62,000 nucleotides of DNA. Origin: Phoronis australis. Taxonomy: Eukaryota; Phoronida; Phoronidae. Shown here piece by piece: positions 23,513 to 36,200 of the stretch. The notes beneath the pieces were generated by a model. That model searched no databases, was not told the DNA's origin, and worked only from the letters and a program-made list of their open reading frames with translations. Location: assembly GCA_002633005.1 (NCBI GenBank), contig NMRA01000057.1, positions 979,393 through 1,041,392 of the forward strand. Reading direction: 5' to 3'. Each line of letters starts with the position of its first letter. Within the stretch, counting starts at the first letter, position 1. The position numbers were made by a program, and so were the translations under genes.

Positions 23513-25559
23513 ACTCAACAACGGGCCACTGTTGTAAATAATATACACTGAGATACCCAACGGTAAACAATATAAATTCTCTACTGGTTGTCGCTAACCT
23601 CTGATTGCCAACAGGTCTTCTATTAACGATAATCTGCGTCCTGTGGAAACATTAGAAACTTAATTCAAATTTACGAAACTCGACAACAACAGTCCAGATC
23701 AAAATGAAGAATCTCGATCGTTAAATCGGATCGAAATCCTAATTAACAGTGATTACACGTTTCAATTTAACTATTTGTTTTCTTAACATAGTCCACCCCA
23801 CACTGTACTCCAAATGGAACTCGAACTGCGTGGCATATTCTGTTCTTGCAAATTCAACTCGTCTGTAATCAAGCACATTATGCTTCATGCATACGAATTT
23901 CTAGTCCACGTTTGTACTTGATGACCCCTAAACCTGAGCTAAAAAATCGAATAAAAACTCGAAATTTTAGTAAAATTTCGTAATTTCGAGTTCAGACTTG
24001 AACTTTTGGCCTTAATGCTGGGGTTATCAAGTGCAAATTAAGTTGTCCACGTAAACCATTATTTAGTCGAGCATTGTCCTTATGGATCAGCATGCCCGTT
24101 CGTGTTGAATTTGTACAAGAATGTATATTTTCACAAGACCTAGTATCACCAACACCAATTCTGTAGCTTCAGTCGTGAATATATTCTGATTTTTTATGGA
24201 AACTTCATTTTAGCTCTGCAAGCAGTTTAATTTTAAGAAAATTGTATTTTCCTTCCGAAATTCAAATCAACTTGCAGTACATCAAAACATCTTACTGCGG
24301 ATAACTATGAATATGCTCTATTTATTGGGATGATCAAAATGAGAAGTCCCAGTTCATGTCTAATTTGATGACACTGAGATTGATTTGTCACTTGGAATTC
24401 CATGGTCCAGTTTGATTGTGATACGTTGAAAACGCACTCAGTTTATCAAGAGACATAGATGTTAGTTTAGTGTGCTAAAAAGGTCAGGACGTTCCTAAAA
24501 AGTCACAAAAGAGCTGGACGTATTGAAATGGTAAATCGCAATCATCATCGTGTGTTGAAAATATTTTCTAGGAAAAATAGAGAGCTTTCAAATGACACTT
24601 ATTTGAAAAGAACTGGTAAAACTAACTAGAGATATCGCAAGTTTGGTATTGCATTTCTCATTACTTCTAGAATATTAGTATTGTTTGGAATAGCACTTCC
24701 AAATTTCACCACTTGGTAGCAGTGATGACGTCAGAAATGCTGCTTTAAAGATACTCTGTCCTTTACAATCACTAATTTAGAATACAGCATGACTTTCGTC
24801 AGTCAAAAGATATCACTAAAACATATACATTTCGTAACTTTCGTCCCTCTTTGTATTTGCCTTATTTTACTATTAATTTCTAAGCGTTTTTAAAGAGTTG
24901 CCACTATTACCATGTGTCTCAAAAAGAATTTTATTAATACATGTACATTTTAAGAGATTTAATAGCCTTTAGTACACTTGTTGCTGAGAAACAAGCCAAC
25001 ATTTTAAAAATATTTTCTGTTATCGGGGTTGTGGAAGACCGACTTCGCCGTTGTTGATTACCAGTGCAATACTGAGGAGTTGTGAGGAAAATCCGCGGAT
25101 AGTCGTCTTCTTCAGAAATCAAAAGGTGCGTTTGGGGAGGCTGTAGTAACAGCAACTTGACGGAAGACGTCTCTGCCTTCAAATTTCCTGAATACGTGAA
25201 AGTTGCACAGAAATGGCATCGGTTTGTGCGCCGCACGAGAGTGTGGGACGTCAGTGTTTAAGACGCGATTCAGTCAGGAGCCACACTTTGATCGACACAT
25301 TTCAAGGAAACACTGGTTTACTGTAGCCTCGAACTAACGTCCGAGCTGTAGCCTTTGCCAGTGATCATCAAGAGTGTGTTTTGCGAATATTGACCAGACC
25401 TTGGTTCAGGTGGTTGAGGCTCACATACATGTATACTGTATCTGCAGCATTTCTCGTGCAAGTGGGTCGAGTTCATACGACGTAGATCATAGTAAAATAG
25501 CACTGTACTTTAGTTCCTGCTATACTTTGGTATAGTTAGGACCATCACAGTCAAGTTCG

Positions 25560-25660
25560 ACTGAACTATAATTTGTCTTAAAATCCGTTTTATGAAATTT
25601 TAAGCTAAACTGAAGCGGAAAAGGTATCTTTAGTTCCATCAGTTTAACTAAAAAACAAAT
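25560..25660. repeat. Copy of a dispersed repeat also seen near 3960-4040
   Basis: Both places share AAA(G/T)CCGTTTTTATGAA, then AAGCTAAACTGAAG or a close variant, then GTATCTTT. A short, diverged interspersed repeat. Confidence 0.4.
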
Positions 25661-27574
25661 TGTGTTTTGACAACCTATAAAACTGCTGTTTTCAGTGTCA
25701 CCTCCTGATCTCTAATGTTTGTTCCTAATTCCTGTTTCATGTCTAGTTTCCAAATTAGAGGGAAAATTTAGTCAAACTTCGTGGAAATGTGAAAGTCAAT
25801 AAATATGGGTCTTTCTTGGTTTCGTAATATACATTAAAATGATTTGTGACGTCAAAACAAATGTACAAAAGTGAAAACTGGTCGAATTTCTCAGCTATAT
25901 TTTGCTCTCACGTGTAGGTAAGAATATGCGGAACCCGACATTTCTTCGAAACACGTCATTTTCCATTGAGCAAAGTGTATACTGAAGATCTTATCTGAGG
26001 TCAACGAATAACGAATTAATGTCAGTCTAACTATTGTTGACTAATAATCGTTGTAAGCTAATCAGTCAATGTAACCAGAGATATCGATATGGGATTGAGT
26101 CCACTGACATGTAGATGCCGGGGTGCACTACGGGTTATGGGCCCCCTCGTCGCGTTCATTACAAGAAGCTCTCCTCCGTGGTAACCCATTCCATTCGCGT
26201 TTGCCTCACCTGTTCTTTGCAAAGTGTTCCAAGGTTGCTACTTGTTTGTTGAACCAGAAACTTGGTTATCAAAAGATATAATGTGTCAGTATTGAACTTC
26301 TGTATGGGTCAGTAGACGTTAACATAAAATAGATAGCTCGCGGATAAACTTGGGATAAACAAGCTAAAAGGTAAGCCTAGGTCAGGTCTAATGTGAAATT
26401 CTAGTGGTGGCGTATTCAATGGCCCAAAGCTGTAGCGGATTGTTCAGAACTACAGGCTTTGCATGATTTTACCGATTCGCCGCGATTATTAATTCGAATT
26501 TTTTCAGACTGATGTGATTCAATCGGTTCATTAGCCTGAGACTGAAAACAGCATACACTCTCACTCTGTCAGTGCAGTGTCCCAGGCGACCCCTTCCCCC
26601 GGCTACCAGCTACGGCACTGCAGAGCTCGTTCATTTTTACTGCACAATTTACATGCAATTGAAAAAATAACTGCCCGATATGTGTATATTTTCAGTCGCG
26701 CGCATATTTTACGACCGGTAGCGTGAGGGAAACAATTAATTTGAATTTACGCCAAATGTGTCTGATTAATTACGAGTGCAATGAGCGTAGGTGCAGGAAA
26801 ATGGCCCGGCCGGCTAATTCTTCGAAATGTTTAATTTAGTGCTGATATTCTCTGACTCTTGAGTCCGCATTAGATATCAGTGAACAGGTCATTGCTTTAC
26901 AGGTCAACATCACGGCTTTGCGTTAAATCTCTAACAATCTAACTTATGTACCACAGTTGAGGCTTCCAGTGAGGACATCACGCAAATCGTTTGTCAAGGT
27001 TGTAGGTCTACCACTAATGCATTGATTTTAGCCCACGCTTGAGTAAACTTAGCACTGTCAGGAATGACTTTCTAGGAAGTCACGTGCGGAGTTCGTTGAA
27101 TAAGCATCCAGTTTCTAGGAAGACTTTTTCATCCCGTGTTGCGCTATAAATAATTTGACGGTGACGGTGCAACACACGTACGTCAAGTGAAACTATATGG
27201 GCACACAATCCCAAAGGAATACGAAACCGTAAGTAATTGCATTTGAACCCGCGTTTAGTCATTCAAGTGGGGATCATGTGTATTTTAATTACCTACATTG
27301 AAATATAGGAAGATTAAATTATTTTCAGATAATTATAACACTGACATGCATGGATGGCATACGCCTGGTCGCTAGATGGCGATAGAGAAGCTGGTTGACG
27401 GGTTTTCTATTCCTGCATGGATTCAATGCAGTTTTTATTTTGCAACGTCTATTCAATAAAAATCATTCCAAATATCATGCGTCAAACTGTCACTGTTGTG
27501 CAGTGAGATACTCAAACGATTCACACGATAATGTCTGATGTCTGTGAATGGAAGAAATTCCGTTTGGCCCCTGT

Positions 27575-27752
27575 CAAGCTACCCCGCTGCCTCATATTTA
27601 GGGGGGGGGGACGGCCAATGGGGCTATGCTCCCCTAAAATTCTTCCAGACCCTATTTGGCAGTTTGGAGGTTCGATTGCTTGGCGGGCAAAATCCTGGCT
27701 AGTACTCTGCCCTGCCCCCTCCCCCAAGTCAAAATCCTGGATCCACACCTGT
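27575..27752 (-). repeat. Interspersed repeat, copy 1
   Basis: In reverse complement it starts GGATCCAGGATTTTGA, passes through AGGGCAGAGTACTAGCCAGG and a G/C homopolymer run, and matches 40410-40555 over most of its length. Probably a SINE or MITE family; no ends defined. Confidence 0.7.
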
Positions 27753-29651
27753 GCTATGCACATCAATACCGTGAGACTCCTGAGGGTTATGCTGTATAAT
27801 CGTAATATCGTTTCTTATTACCAAGCGACATGTATTCCCCCGCGTATGAGAAAATGATAAAACGTCGTTTTCTGAATAATCCAAACTACATATAAAATGG
27901 CTTTTGTAAGAATTGTCGTCTGAGTGTGCGTTAATAATGCTGATTTGGATAAAGGAAATTAAATGTTATGTACATTGGTTCACTGAGAAAGACATACCTG
28001 GTAAAACCTTGCTGGCTGTATGCATAAATGAAGAGATAGCTCTCCGTAAAAGATACGATAATTGGTGTTCAATTTAATTTTACAGCAACCAAATCAACCG
28101 TTAGATTATTTAGTTCACCTCTTGGTCTACCGTATATATACTACCCTAGCTGGTATTGGTTCAACTGTACCAAGCAGTTGATTGAACAATTGTACACGTT
28201 CACTGGGATGGACTCTGTAAGTCTCGTTTCGTATAGAAGTAATTCCTCAAATGAAATTCTCGACGAACGAAGTTACTTTTTTTCCAAGAAACGTACTTAA
28301 GTGCAGCCGCCACGAACAATAAACGTTATCGCAACTAGTTATTGAATATAACTGGCTAAGGTTATTATTTGCTTTGACATACATTGCCATCCCGATTGAA
28401 TGGCGTGACATACATTGAATCCAAACAACAATTCAAGTAATATTTACCCCTATCGCGAAATGATTCATTCATTTTCTTACAAAGTTATATGTTGTTAACA
28501 ATGCTATTACTTCAAATAAAGATTGCCATCTATCGACGGCTTGGTTATACTTCAAAAGCTAGCTTTCGGGTACAAAAACTAGGTTCTCGAAACACAACCG
28601 TGCCGCCGATAGATAACAAACTTTATTTCGATGCTATATAAACGGCGCTACCCAGCCTACGAACATTCGTTCCACAGATACCATTAATTGTTGTTAACAG
28701 TTTATGCGAGAGGATGTCGAAATGTCGACCAACACCCGGTTGAATTGACAATGCCATCATGATTGCGGCTTATATCAATCCAGATTTTTCTATCAACCAA
28801 CTCTCTCCAAGCAGGAACCTGTTTCGTGATCGAAAAGTGACTTTCCTCACAGTTGTGTTACTCGCCTAAAAGCTTTAGTGACGCTTGTCGAATTGTAAGG
28901 TTTTGTAAGAATATATTTTCCAAACTTATAAAGACTGATGAGGGTAACAGCATATCAGAGAGCACAATGGGAAATTCGTTGTGCAATTCTTCCGTTCTTT
29001 CCTTTTGTTTCTTATTTAGCTAGTCAAGAATGCGAAATCGTTTTGTCGTGCGTATTTTCACCATCTTTGATAAACATTTCTTAAAACTTAACAGACGTTA
29101 AAGCCGAGTTTCGCTTAGCTGTCAGTATTAAAATCTTAATCAAGCACTTCGGGTTGTTCGTAAAGATTTTAAGTTTCTGTGAATGTCGAAGCATTTTTCC
29201 TAAAGTTTCAAATTTCATAAAACAATCTGTTAACTGCTCGTCACTTCAGATATCATACGACACCGTCCTTCAGACGTCGCAACCGTTACATCATCAAAGA
29301 ATCATGATTCGTTAAGATCTGTTTAAAACAGATCAGAGTTATTCACTTTTGAATATTGCAAGAATTTCTTGAAAAATATCGTCAGATTCACTACTTCTGA
29401 AACACAGGCAAATTAAACTCGTTCATCCTAATGCTGCTTTCAAATTCTCCGTCCCTAAAAATATCTATGCATACATGCGCTTAAACATTTACCCAGTAAA
29501 CATTTCCCAAGTGCATAGTCGCAATTGTTTTGTAAAGGCCAAAGGTCACATCTTCCATATAAGGGAAATTTCCTCTGCCTTTGTCTTGCCCCATTGCCTT
29601 GTTCGAGAAAAATCGACGTAGTGACGACCAGGGCGACAGATCATTTTTTTT

Positions 29652-29664
29652 GAAATTTGAAACT
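29652..29664 (+). promoter_or_regulatory. ISRE-like sequence upstream of viperin
   Basis: GAAATTTGAAACT lies 245 bp before the viperin ATG. The vertebrate ISRE has GAAA-NN-GAAACT; here the spacer is three bases, so the match is imperfect. Weak on its own. Confidence 0.2.
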
Positions 29665-29908
29665 AAAGAAAAATGTTTTGAAATCAACTGTAGAAATGTA
29701 AATTCTTTACAAACAAACCGTAAGGATATTTGATGAACAGTTTGTTTTTTGTTTCAGTGGCAGAGACCCATTCTGAATAATGCAATTCAGTTTGTTTTTC
29801 GTGTTTTGTGCCATTTTAACCCAATTTTAATAAAATTTACTTTGCTTTATATTATGTCATTAATTCACAATTTTTGTTTCAGTTTGTTCACAGTTTTGGT
29901 CAGCAGAC

Positions 29909-30200
29909 ATGGATGCCCCTATGCTTTTTGGGAAAGCAATTATTAACCGTACCTACAAGGCCCTTCATGGCTGGCTATACGGTACACATGAAATCCCTGA
30001 TGAATTCCAAGATCCACCCGGCGCTATGGCAACGACGGAACCAAACAACAACGTAATGCCTACTCAGCCAATCAGCGTTAACTACCACTTTACGCGTCAG
30101 TGCAACTACCACTGCGGCTTTTGCTTTCACACCGCTAAAACGTCACACGTTTTACCCCTGGAAGAAGCAAAAAGGGGTCTCTGCCTTTTGAAGGAAGCAG
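29909..30200 (+). CDS. RSAD2: Viperin exon 1 (residues 1-97 and first base of 98)
   Basis: Starts at ATG 29909 and ends at donor GCAG|GTAATT. It encodes the divergent N-terminus, then [20 protein letters not shown] with the three cluster cysteines, then PLEEAKRG. The true 5' boundary may be 29883, after TTTTTGTTTCAG. Confidence 0.93.
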
Positions 30201-33200
30201 GTAATTTTCAGTTTGAGTTTCGTATACCGTAATCATGCACTGAGGATTTCCGAAAGGGCTCCCATCAACATAAAGTACCCATGAGTGTTTTTTGGGATCG
30301 TTTGCATTTTGGCACAGAACGAAGCCGAAAGGTATTGAACACGTGACAAAAAGATACCCATTTCTTAGTTTAGCCCAAAAAGGACCGTCCATGACCAATG
30401 TTTCGTCGACTCCCCGTGGTAGTACAGGTTACCGTTCCACCTTTGACCAAAGTGCTCGGAAGCAAGCGGCTACTCTGCTGGCACATAACCAACCACCTTT
30501 GAATTATCAATGACTTTCATAGCGAAACAGTCAGCACATCTGATTTGGATCACCGACACGTTATTTTCTTGACCATTAAATAGGTTGCCAGACAGATATA
30601 AATCCCGACCTCCGATGCCACCATCATTGAGTTGAAGCACGGTTACTTGGTACCTCTTACAGCCCCTTTTAAAGTTCACATCTGAATGCGGGTGAGGGCT
30701 TTCAAAAGAGCCCCGTCACATTTTTCTGGAAGGAGTCAGACTGGCCTAGTGGGATAGGTGGCCGCTTCCTTTACTAAAGGTCGTGGGTTCGTGTCTCATT
30801 CGGTCACACTGCAAGACCCTTGAGTCAGGTCTCTAGCTCTTCAGCTCGGTTTTAACTAAAGCACAAAATGGTCCCTGGTGATCGGTGTCATGGGCTCACA
30901 TGAGCGGCCTGTGTGCGTCCGATACCAGAGAGCCTGCAATAATTTATTTTACATTTTTTTCCGAAATATCTCTCAGGACGCAAAATCACTTCCAGAAAAT
31001 ATTACAAAAACAAACGAAAAAGATACCAAAGGCCTTTTCTCACTATTTTGAAAGGTTTTACACGTATGTGCCAAGAGTGTGTGGCAAGATTGTTCTAACT
31101 GGCTGTGAACGTTTCCAGTGCCAAGCCTATCACTCAGCATCTGCCATCACAGTAACTCTGTACTATATTTATATAAGTTTCAATTTGTTTTGATGACAAA
31201 CGCCAATTGTGGCAGTGGCAAGGAATTTTTATACCATGCAGGTTGTTGCATATAAATAGCATGTCATTTATCTCATTTGATTATCTTCCTACACTGTATA
31301 TAGTATGGGATGCGCACCATAGGGAGTTGGAGGGGGACTATAGGCCCCCACATTTTTCAGTGCTGCGCCGCCCATGGCCTATAGGTGGTGCACCACAGGG
31401 GGAGGGGGGGGGGCTTTAACCCCCCACTTTTTTCAGTGCTGCGCCGCCCATGTACAGAGGAAGTAAATGTCGGTAGTTATTATTTGATTTATACCACATT
31501 GCTCGCCAACTCTGTTTACTGGTAATGAAAATATGTGATGGTACGCACAAAGCACCGCTAACACTATTGGCTGAGAAGTCACTCTTCAGTAGCGGCACCT
31601 GGTGTTAGCCACAGTTTTACTCTCAGAATTCTGTAAGAAAATAAATCGGAATTGCGTATCTGGTGTCTATTACCAATGGTTATACAGACTGATAACGTGT
31701 TTTCAACCTTCTTTGGTGATTTCTACCGGCAGGAATGAAGAAAATAAATTTCTCTGGTGGTGAACCATTTTTGAAAGACCGTGGTCGCTTCGTCGGACAG
31801 CTTGTGAAATATTGCAAGAAAGAGTTAGGACTTGAAAGTGTGTCCATAGTGACCAACGGGAGCCTGGTCAAAGAATCGTGGTTTAAGGAATACGGTAAAG
31901 ACTATTAGAAAATATATTGTTCATGATCCTTTGATGATGTAGATAAAAATAGATAATCACTTACTAAGAGACAAACTATTTACTGGCAGCTAGAATAGTA
32001 CCAAATGGCAAATACTAGAGGGCTCCGCCTCCGATCTATTCTGGCCCATGGTTGGTCAAAGAAATGATGTTGGGTAACTTAGCAACGAAGGCTGGCCCTC
32101 TCAACAAAGGCAAAGATACTTCCCTCATCACAATAATTTATCTCTGAATTCCAGGTAACGGGCAGCATATTTAAAATCTCAGTGTCCGCGTATACTGCTG
32201 GTGTTAGTTCGTTTGTAGTAAATGCGCAGCTCTGAAGCGACACTTATCAGGATGGCAACCCAGGTGACTTTCCAAATAAGGAAGTCAACACAGTCAGTAA
32301 CTGTGTATTTGGCTTGCATGAAGCTGGCTGCGCTCTAAAGACTGGGACGAGACTAACGCTAAGGCAGCTGCAGTTTATTTGCTGTAGTTACCTAGTGTTT
32401 GTTTTTTTACAAAAACGTGAGGTTGAACTGCCCTTTCCTCTCCCTTTATTGGAAATATTGTTGCCTTAAAGAGAAATAGTAAAACTTTGAGCTCATAATC
32501 TGGTACAAGGGCTTTGTTTGCTGACAAATTGCTCCGATTACCCTAAGTGCAAAGTAGTAGACGGTACCTTTCTGTTGGGGGTACTTTGCACCCCCTTTGG
32601 CACATGTATACTTCGAGTAAGAACTTGCTCCATACAGATCTATAATTTATCCAGATAAATTAAGGGCCTTTTTGGACCCAGTTTCATTTCGAAACTACGT
32701 AGAGTTGGCATTGTACTCAGGGTTGGAGTAGCAGGCGTATTTGATAGGACATCTAGGTACTGATACATGTAATAGAATTTCTGGCAGGAGTGTAAGTTTG
32801 TGTTAGTTTCTGACAAAGGCTGTCAAAAGAAACTCACTCTCTATACTTTCCCTGGGGTACGTCTACGTAGAAAGGCCCCGTGACCTTTGACCTATCCTGA
32901 CTGCGACTCTGAGTGCGCCCCGTCTTAACAGTCTTTCGAAAAGGTCGTTTACGCCCTGTCCTCACGGTGTCTTAATTTTTATTGGAAAAAATCGTTTAGG
33001 TGGTTTCACTACTCTTGTGGAAGTGGATGTTCAGCTTAACTAACTTTGAATGCGGTCACTTTTAACTCAGTGCTTTGCTATTACAACAATGTAGCATCGC
33101 CGTCGAAAGCCAAAACGTGCCCACCACCATTTGCGACATTTGATATTGTGGGCCTCTGGAGGGGAAAAGGTGGCCACCCACGTTACATTCTCTTCCGGTA

Positions 33201-36200
33201 TTATATCACTCACTATTTTCTAGCTCGTTCGCCTCTCACTTCTGTTCCTTCTAGGGAGTTACCTAGACATTATGGCGGTATCCTGTGATAGTTTCATTCC
33301 GGAAGTGAATAAACGCATTGGACGTCAGCAGGGCTCCCGGAACCACCTTGACACGTTGTATCGCATTCGAGACTGGTGCGAAGAGTATCAGGTAAGCGGA
33401 TGTTATGAATCTAGAAAAGAAAATGTGTACAACTCGTACAAATTACCTTAACGCGAGGTTTTGTTGACCTTAGTGAAAACTGGCTCAGTGAACTTGGCAA
33501 CTAAATGTGGCACTCATTCGTGCACCGCCATCAACTTGCAGACGTGACACCATGAAATGGAAGTACACACCCACTCTTTAAACTCATTAAAATACAAATA
33601 ATGATATTTGAGTCTAGCATAACATAATAGTTTTAGTTGCACTGATATAGCTCCAGTCAGCTGTGAACAAGAAAGCATTTTAGACACAAAGCAACCAAGT
33701 GTCACTTTAAAACTGAGATGCTAAGGTTTTGTAGTGTTTCGAAGACTGATAGACAGATTCTTAAGGAGTCTTACAGCGGCACTATCGAAAGCACTACGAA
33801 ATAGACGTCGTGAGTTTTTGCTGCGGTCGTCAATCGCGAGGGTGTTACAAAAGTTGATGCGAATACGAACTAGGCCTAGATATTTCTTAAAGTACGCGTA
33901 TGTTTTTTGCCCGAATTTCCTACAAATTATGTCATGAACATAACCATTATATGTTACCACAAAAATAACTTTAATCCCACTAAGCCGTTATGAGCGGGGA
34001 AGTGGTTAACTCCGTGAATAATTGGTCCAGGTAGGTTTGGTTATTCCCCTGTGTGTTTTGGCAAGCAAAGGTTATCGCCGGGAATAACTTTTGAGTGAAA
34101 ACCAGACATCTCGACAAGTCAGATTTACTTTTGTATTATCTGTATTCTTTGGCATTGTCTTTCAATTAAATTGAATTCAATGCTATTACCACTGCAATGT
34201 ACTTGGCCACTGGTTAAATATCGACAGGGTTATCCATACACTCTACAAGGAAAGCTTGTGGCAACAGAACTTAATTGCGGATTTTTGAATTGACATCTTT
34301 TTATTCATTTCGCTGTTTTATGAACCTTTCAGGGAATAAAAACAGGTATGTCCACGTGCCTTCTTGGTTTCTTCTCGTGAATTATAATTTCCATCTCACT
34401 AGCAGATTTTCACTAGTTATCTCACGCTTGTTTTCACCCGGTTTATCTTCACGAACTCAGTTGCGGAGAACTGTGAGTTCGGTTGTTATACCGGAGTCAC
34501 CTATTTAGTGCCTAGTACATGTTTCCATAATTCGTGAGGTGCATCACTTGAAAACGACTGATGTTGGGTAATAAATTTCTCATAAAAACCAGGTTATGTG
34601 ACTATATTTTGAATAGCAAAGGTTCAAGGCAGTGTAATTCATTGCATTGTTCAACATGTGTCTATGCATTCAGTGAGGTGGAATTTGTCGGATTGTCTGC
34701 GTGTATACCTACATTGTATGCGTCTGCTTGTTGGGTGTAAGTTTTTTCAAAGCCCACGCACGGGACATGTGTCCAAACGGTATTGTGACAGCATATGTAT
34801 ATGTCTAACGTACATAAACCCTGTATGTCTTGGCCTGAATAATTCAACAGCACATTAAAAACCGTCTAACTGCACGAATGGCTCGTCACGCGTACTTGAT
34901 TTCGTCACAGTGAAAAGAAACTTCACTAGATAAAAGACCTGCCTCCTGCTGATATTATCGTCAGTATTTTACCCAGTTACCCTCCTATTTTTCGATGGCA
35001 AACAAATTCTTTCTTGCCCCTTTCCAATCTCAGAGAATCCAGTAGAGCTGTGTATACCAGCATTCTTGGTGACAAGCGCACTCTCGGCTAAAATGGCCTT
35101 CCAGTTGACACGCAACTGTTTGAGATCGTCAGCCAAAAATTAAATTTTAATCTGCATCTTGGACAAGATCTCCTCGATCTTATCGAAAAGACTGCTGTCG
35201 AAAGCACGAACGAAATCAAAATTTCAAATTTGACCAAAAGTTAATGGTTTGGAATGCCTGAGCGAAAAGTGCAGGACGAGGATTAGTGCTACACGAAATT
35301 TCCATACACACTGTATGCACGGGCTTCCACCGGTGAGTCCAAGACCGAAACTAATAAGACTATTGCCTTCAATTGATGCGTCCGCACACAGAAATGTATA
35401 TCAACTCTATGCATTTGTCCTGTTTATTTATATTTTTATACCTTGTCAATCACATGTTTTATCAAGGGATACTATCATTTTACGCCCGAAAATACATTTT
35501 GGAGATTATCACTATTGTTGAACGGGATTGATCTCACCGTTGTCTATCAGACATTCGCTGAAATCAGGTGACTTCCGCTTAAACCACTGGTGTTGTAAAC
35601 TGGGAAACTGGGATTGGGCTCGTGCAGCGGAGCGGTTGGCTGCGACGGGAAATTTTCAGGATCCATTCCGCGCTGGGTTGGATCTTAGAAAAAGAGTTTT
35701 CTCACCAATCCATTTAAAAGAAGCACAGCAGGATAACTGGCCAGGAAATTATGAAAGGCTTTTTGTCATGCCTTAACTATCTGGTTTGTGTTGAGGCTTG
35801 AGCCCCGGAGGATTGTTAACATTCTCCAGCTAAGGCCGAATGGTTCAAACTCCTACGAACGATCCCCCTCTCAGCACCATTGTGACAGACTCAAGCAGAT
35901 GAGGCGATTTATAGGCCATAGACTGTTGTAGTAATAGTAGCGTCGAATCGACTTTCTGGAAAAGCCAGCGCGCCATGAATTTTCTGCTCAATAATTTCAT
36001 TTGTAGCATTGGACTCTGCGTAGATTAATGATATTTTGCTGTGCGTTTGACGGGGTAGACTACTGGAAATCTAAATTTGTGTTTGAATGTTGTCCAAGTC
36101 CACTAATAGATTCAGTACTATATTTATTCCTGGTACTATATTATTCAGGTTTATTCCAAGAAAACAGCTATTAGTGTAAACGTAACGGCAAACTATGCAA

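Larger units (their letters stand above)
20561..29880. other. Long gene-free stretch upstream of viperin
   Basis: No exon could be supported. It contains a 3 x 19 bp tandem repeat at 23456-23512, a repeat-family copy at 27575-27752 and a palindrome at 29316-29334. The viperin promoter and any 5' non-coding exon should lie at its right end. Confidence 0.4.

Noticed and set aside
30735-30800. Functional tRNA gene
   Set aside because: A- and B-box matches are present but no convincing acceptor and anticodon stems; a SINE head is more likely.
35528-35776. Small plus-strand ORF of 82 codons in viperin intron 3
   Set aside because: No splice context, no family features and a length expected by chance.
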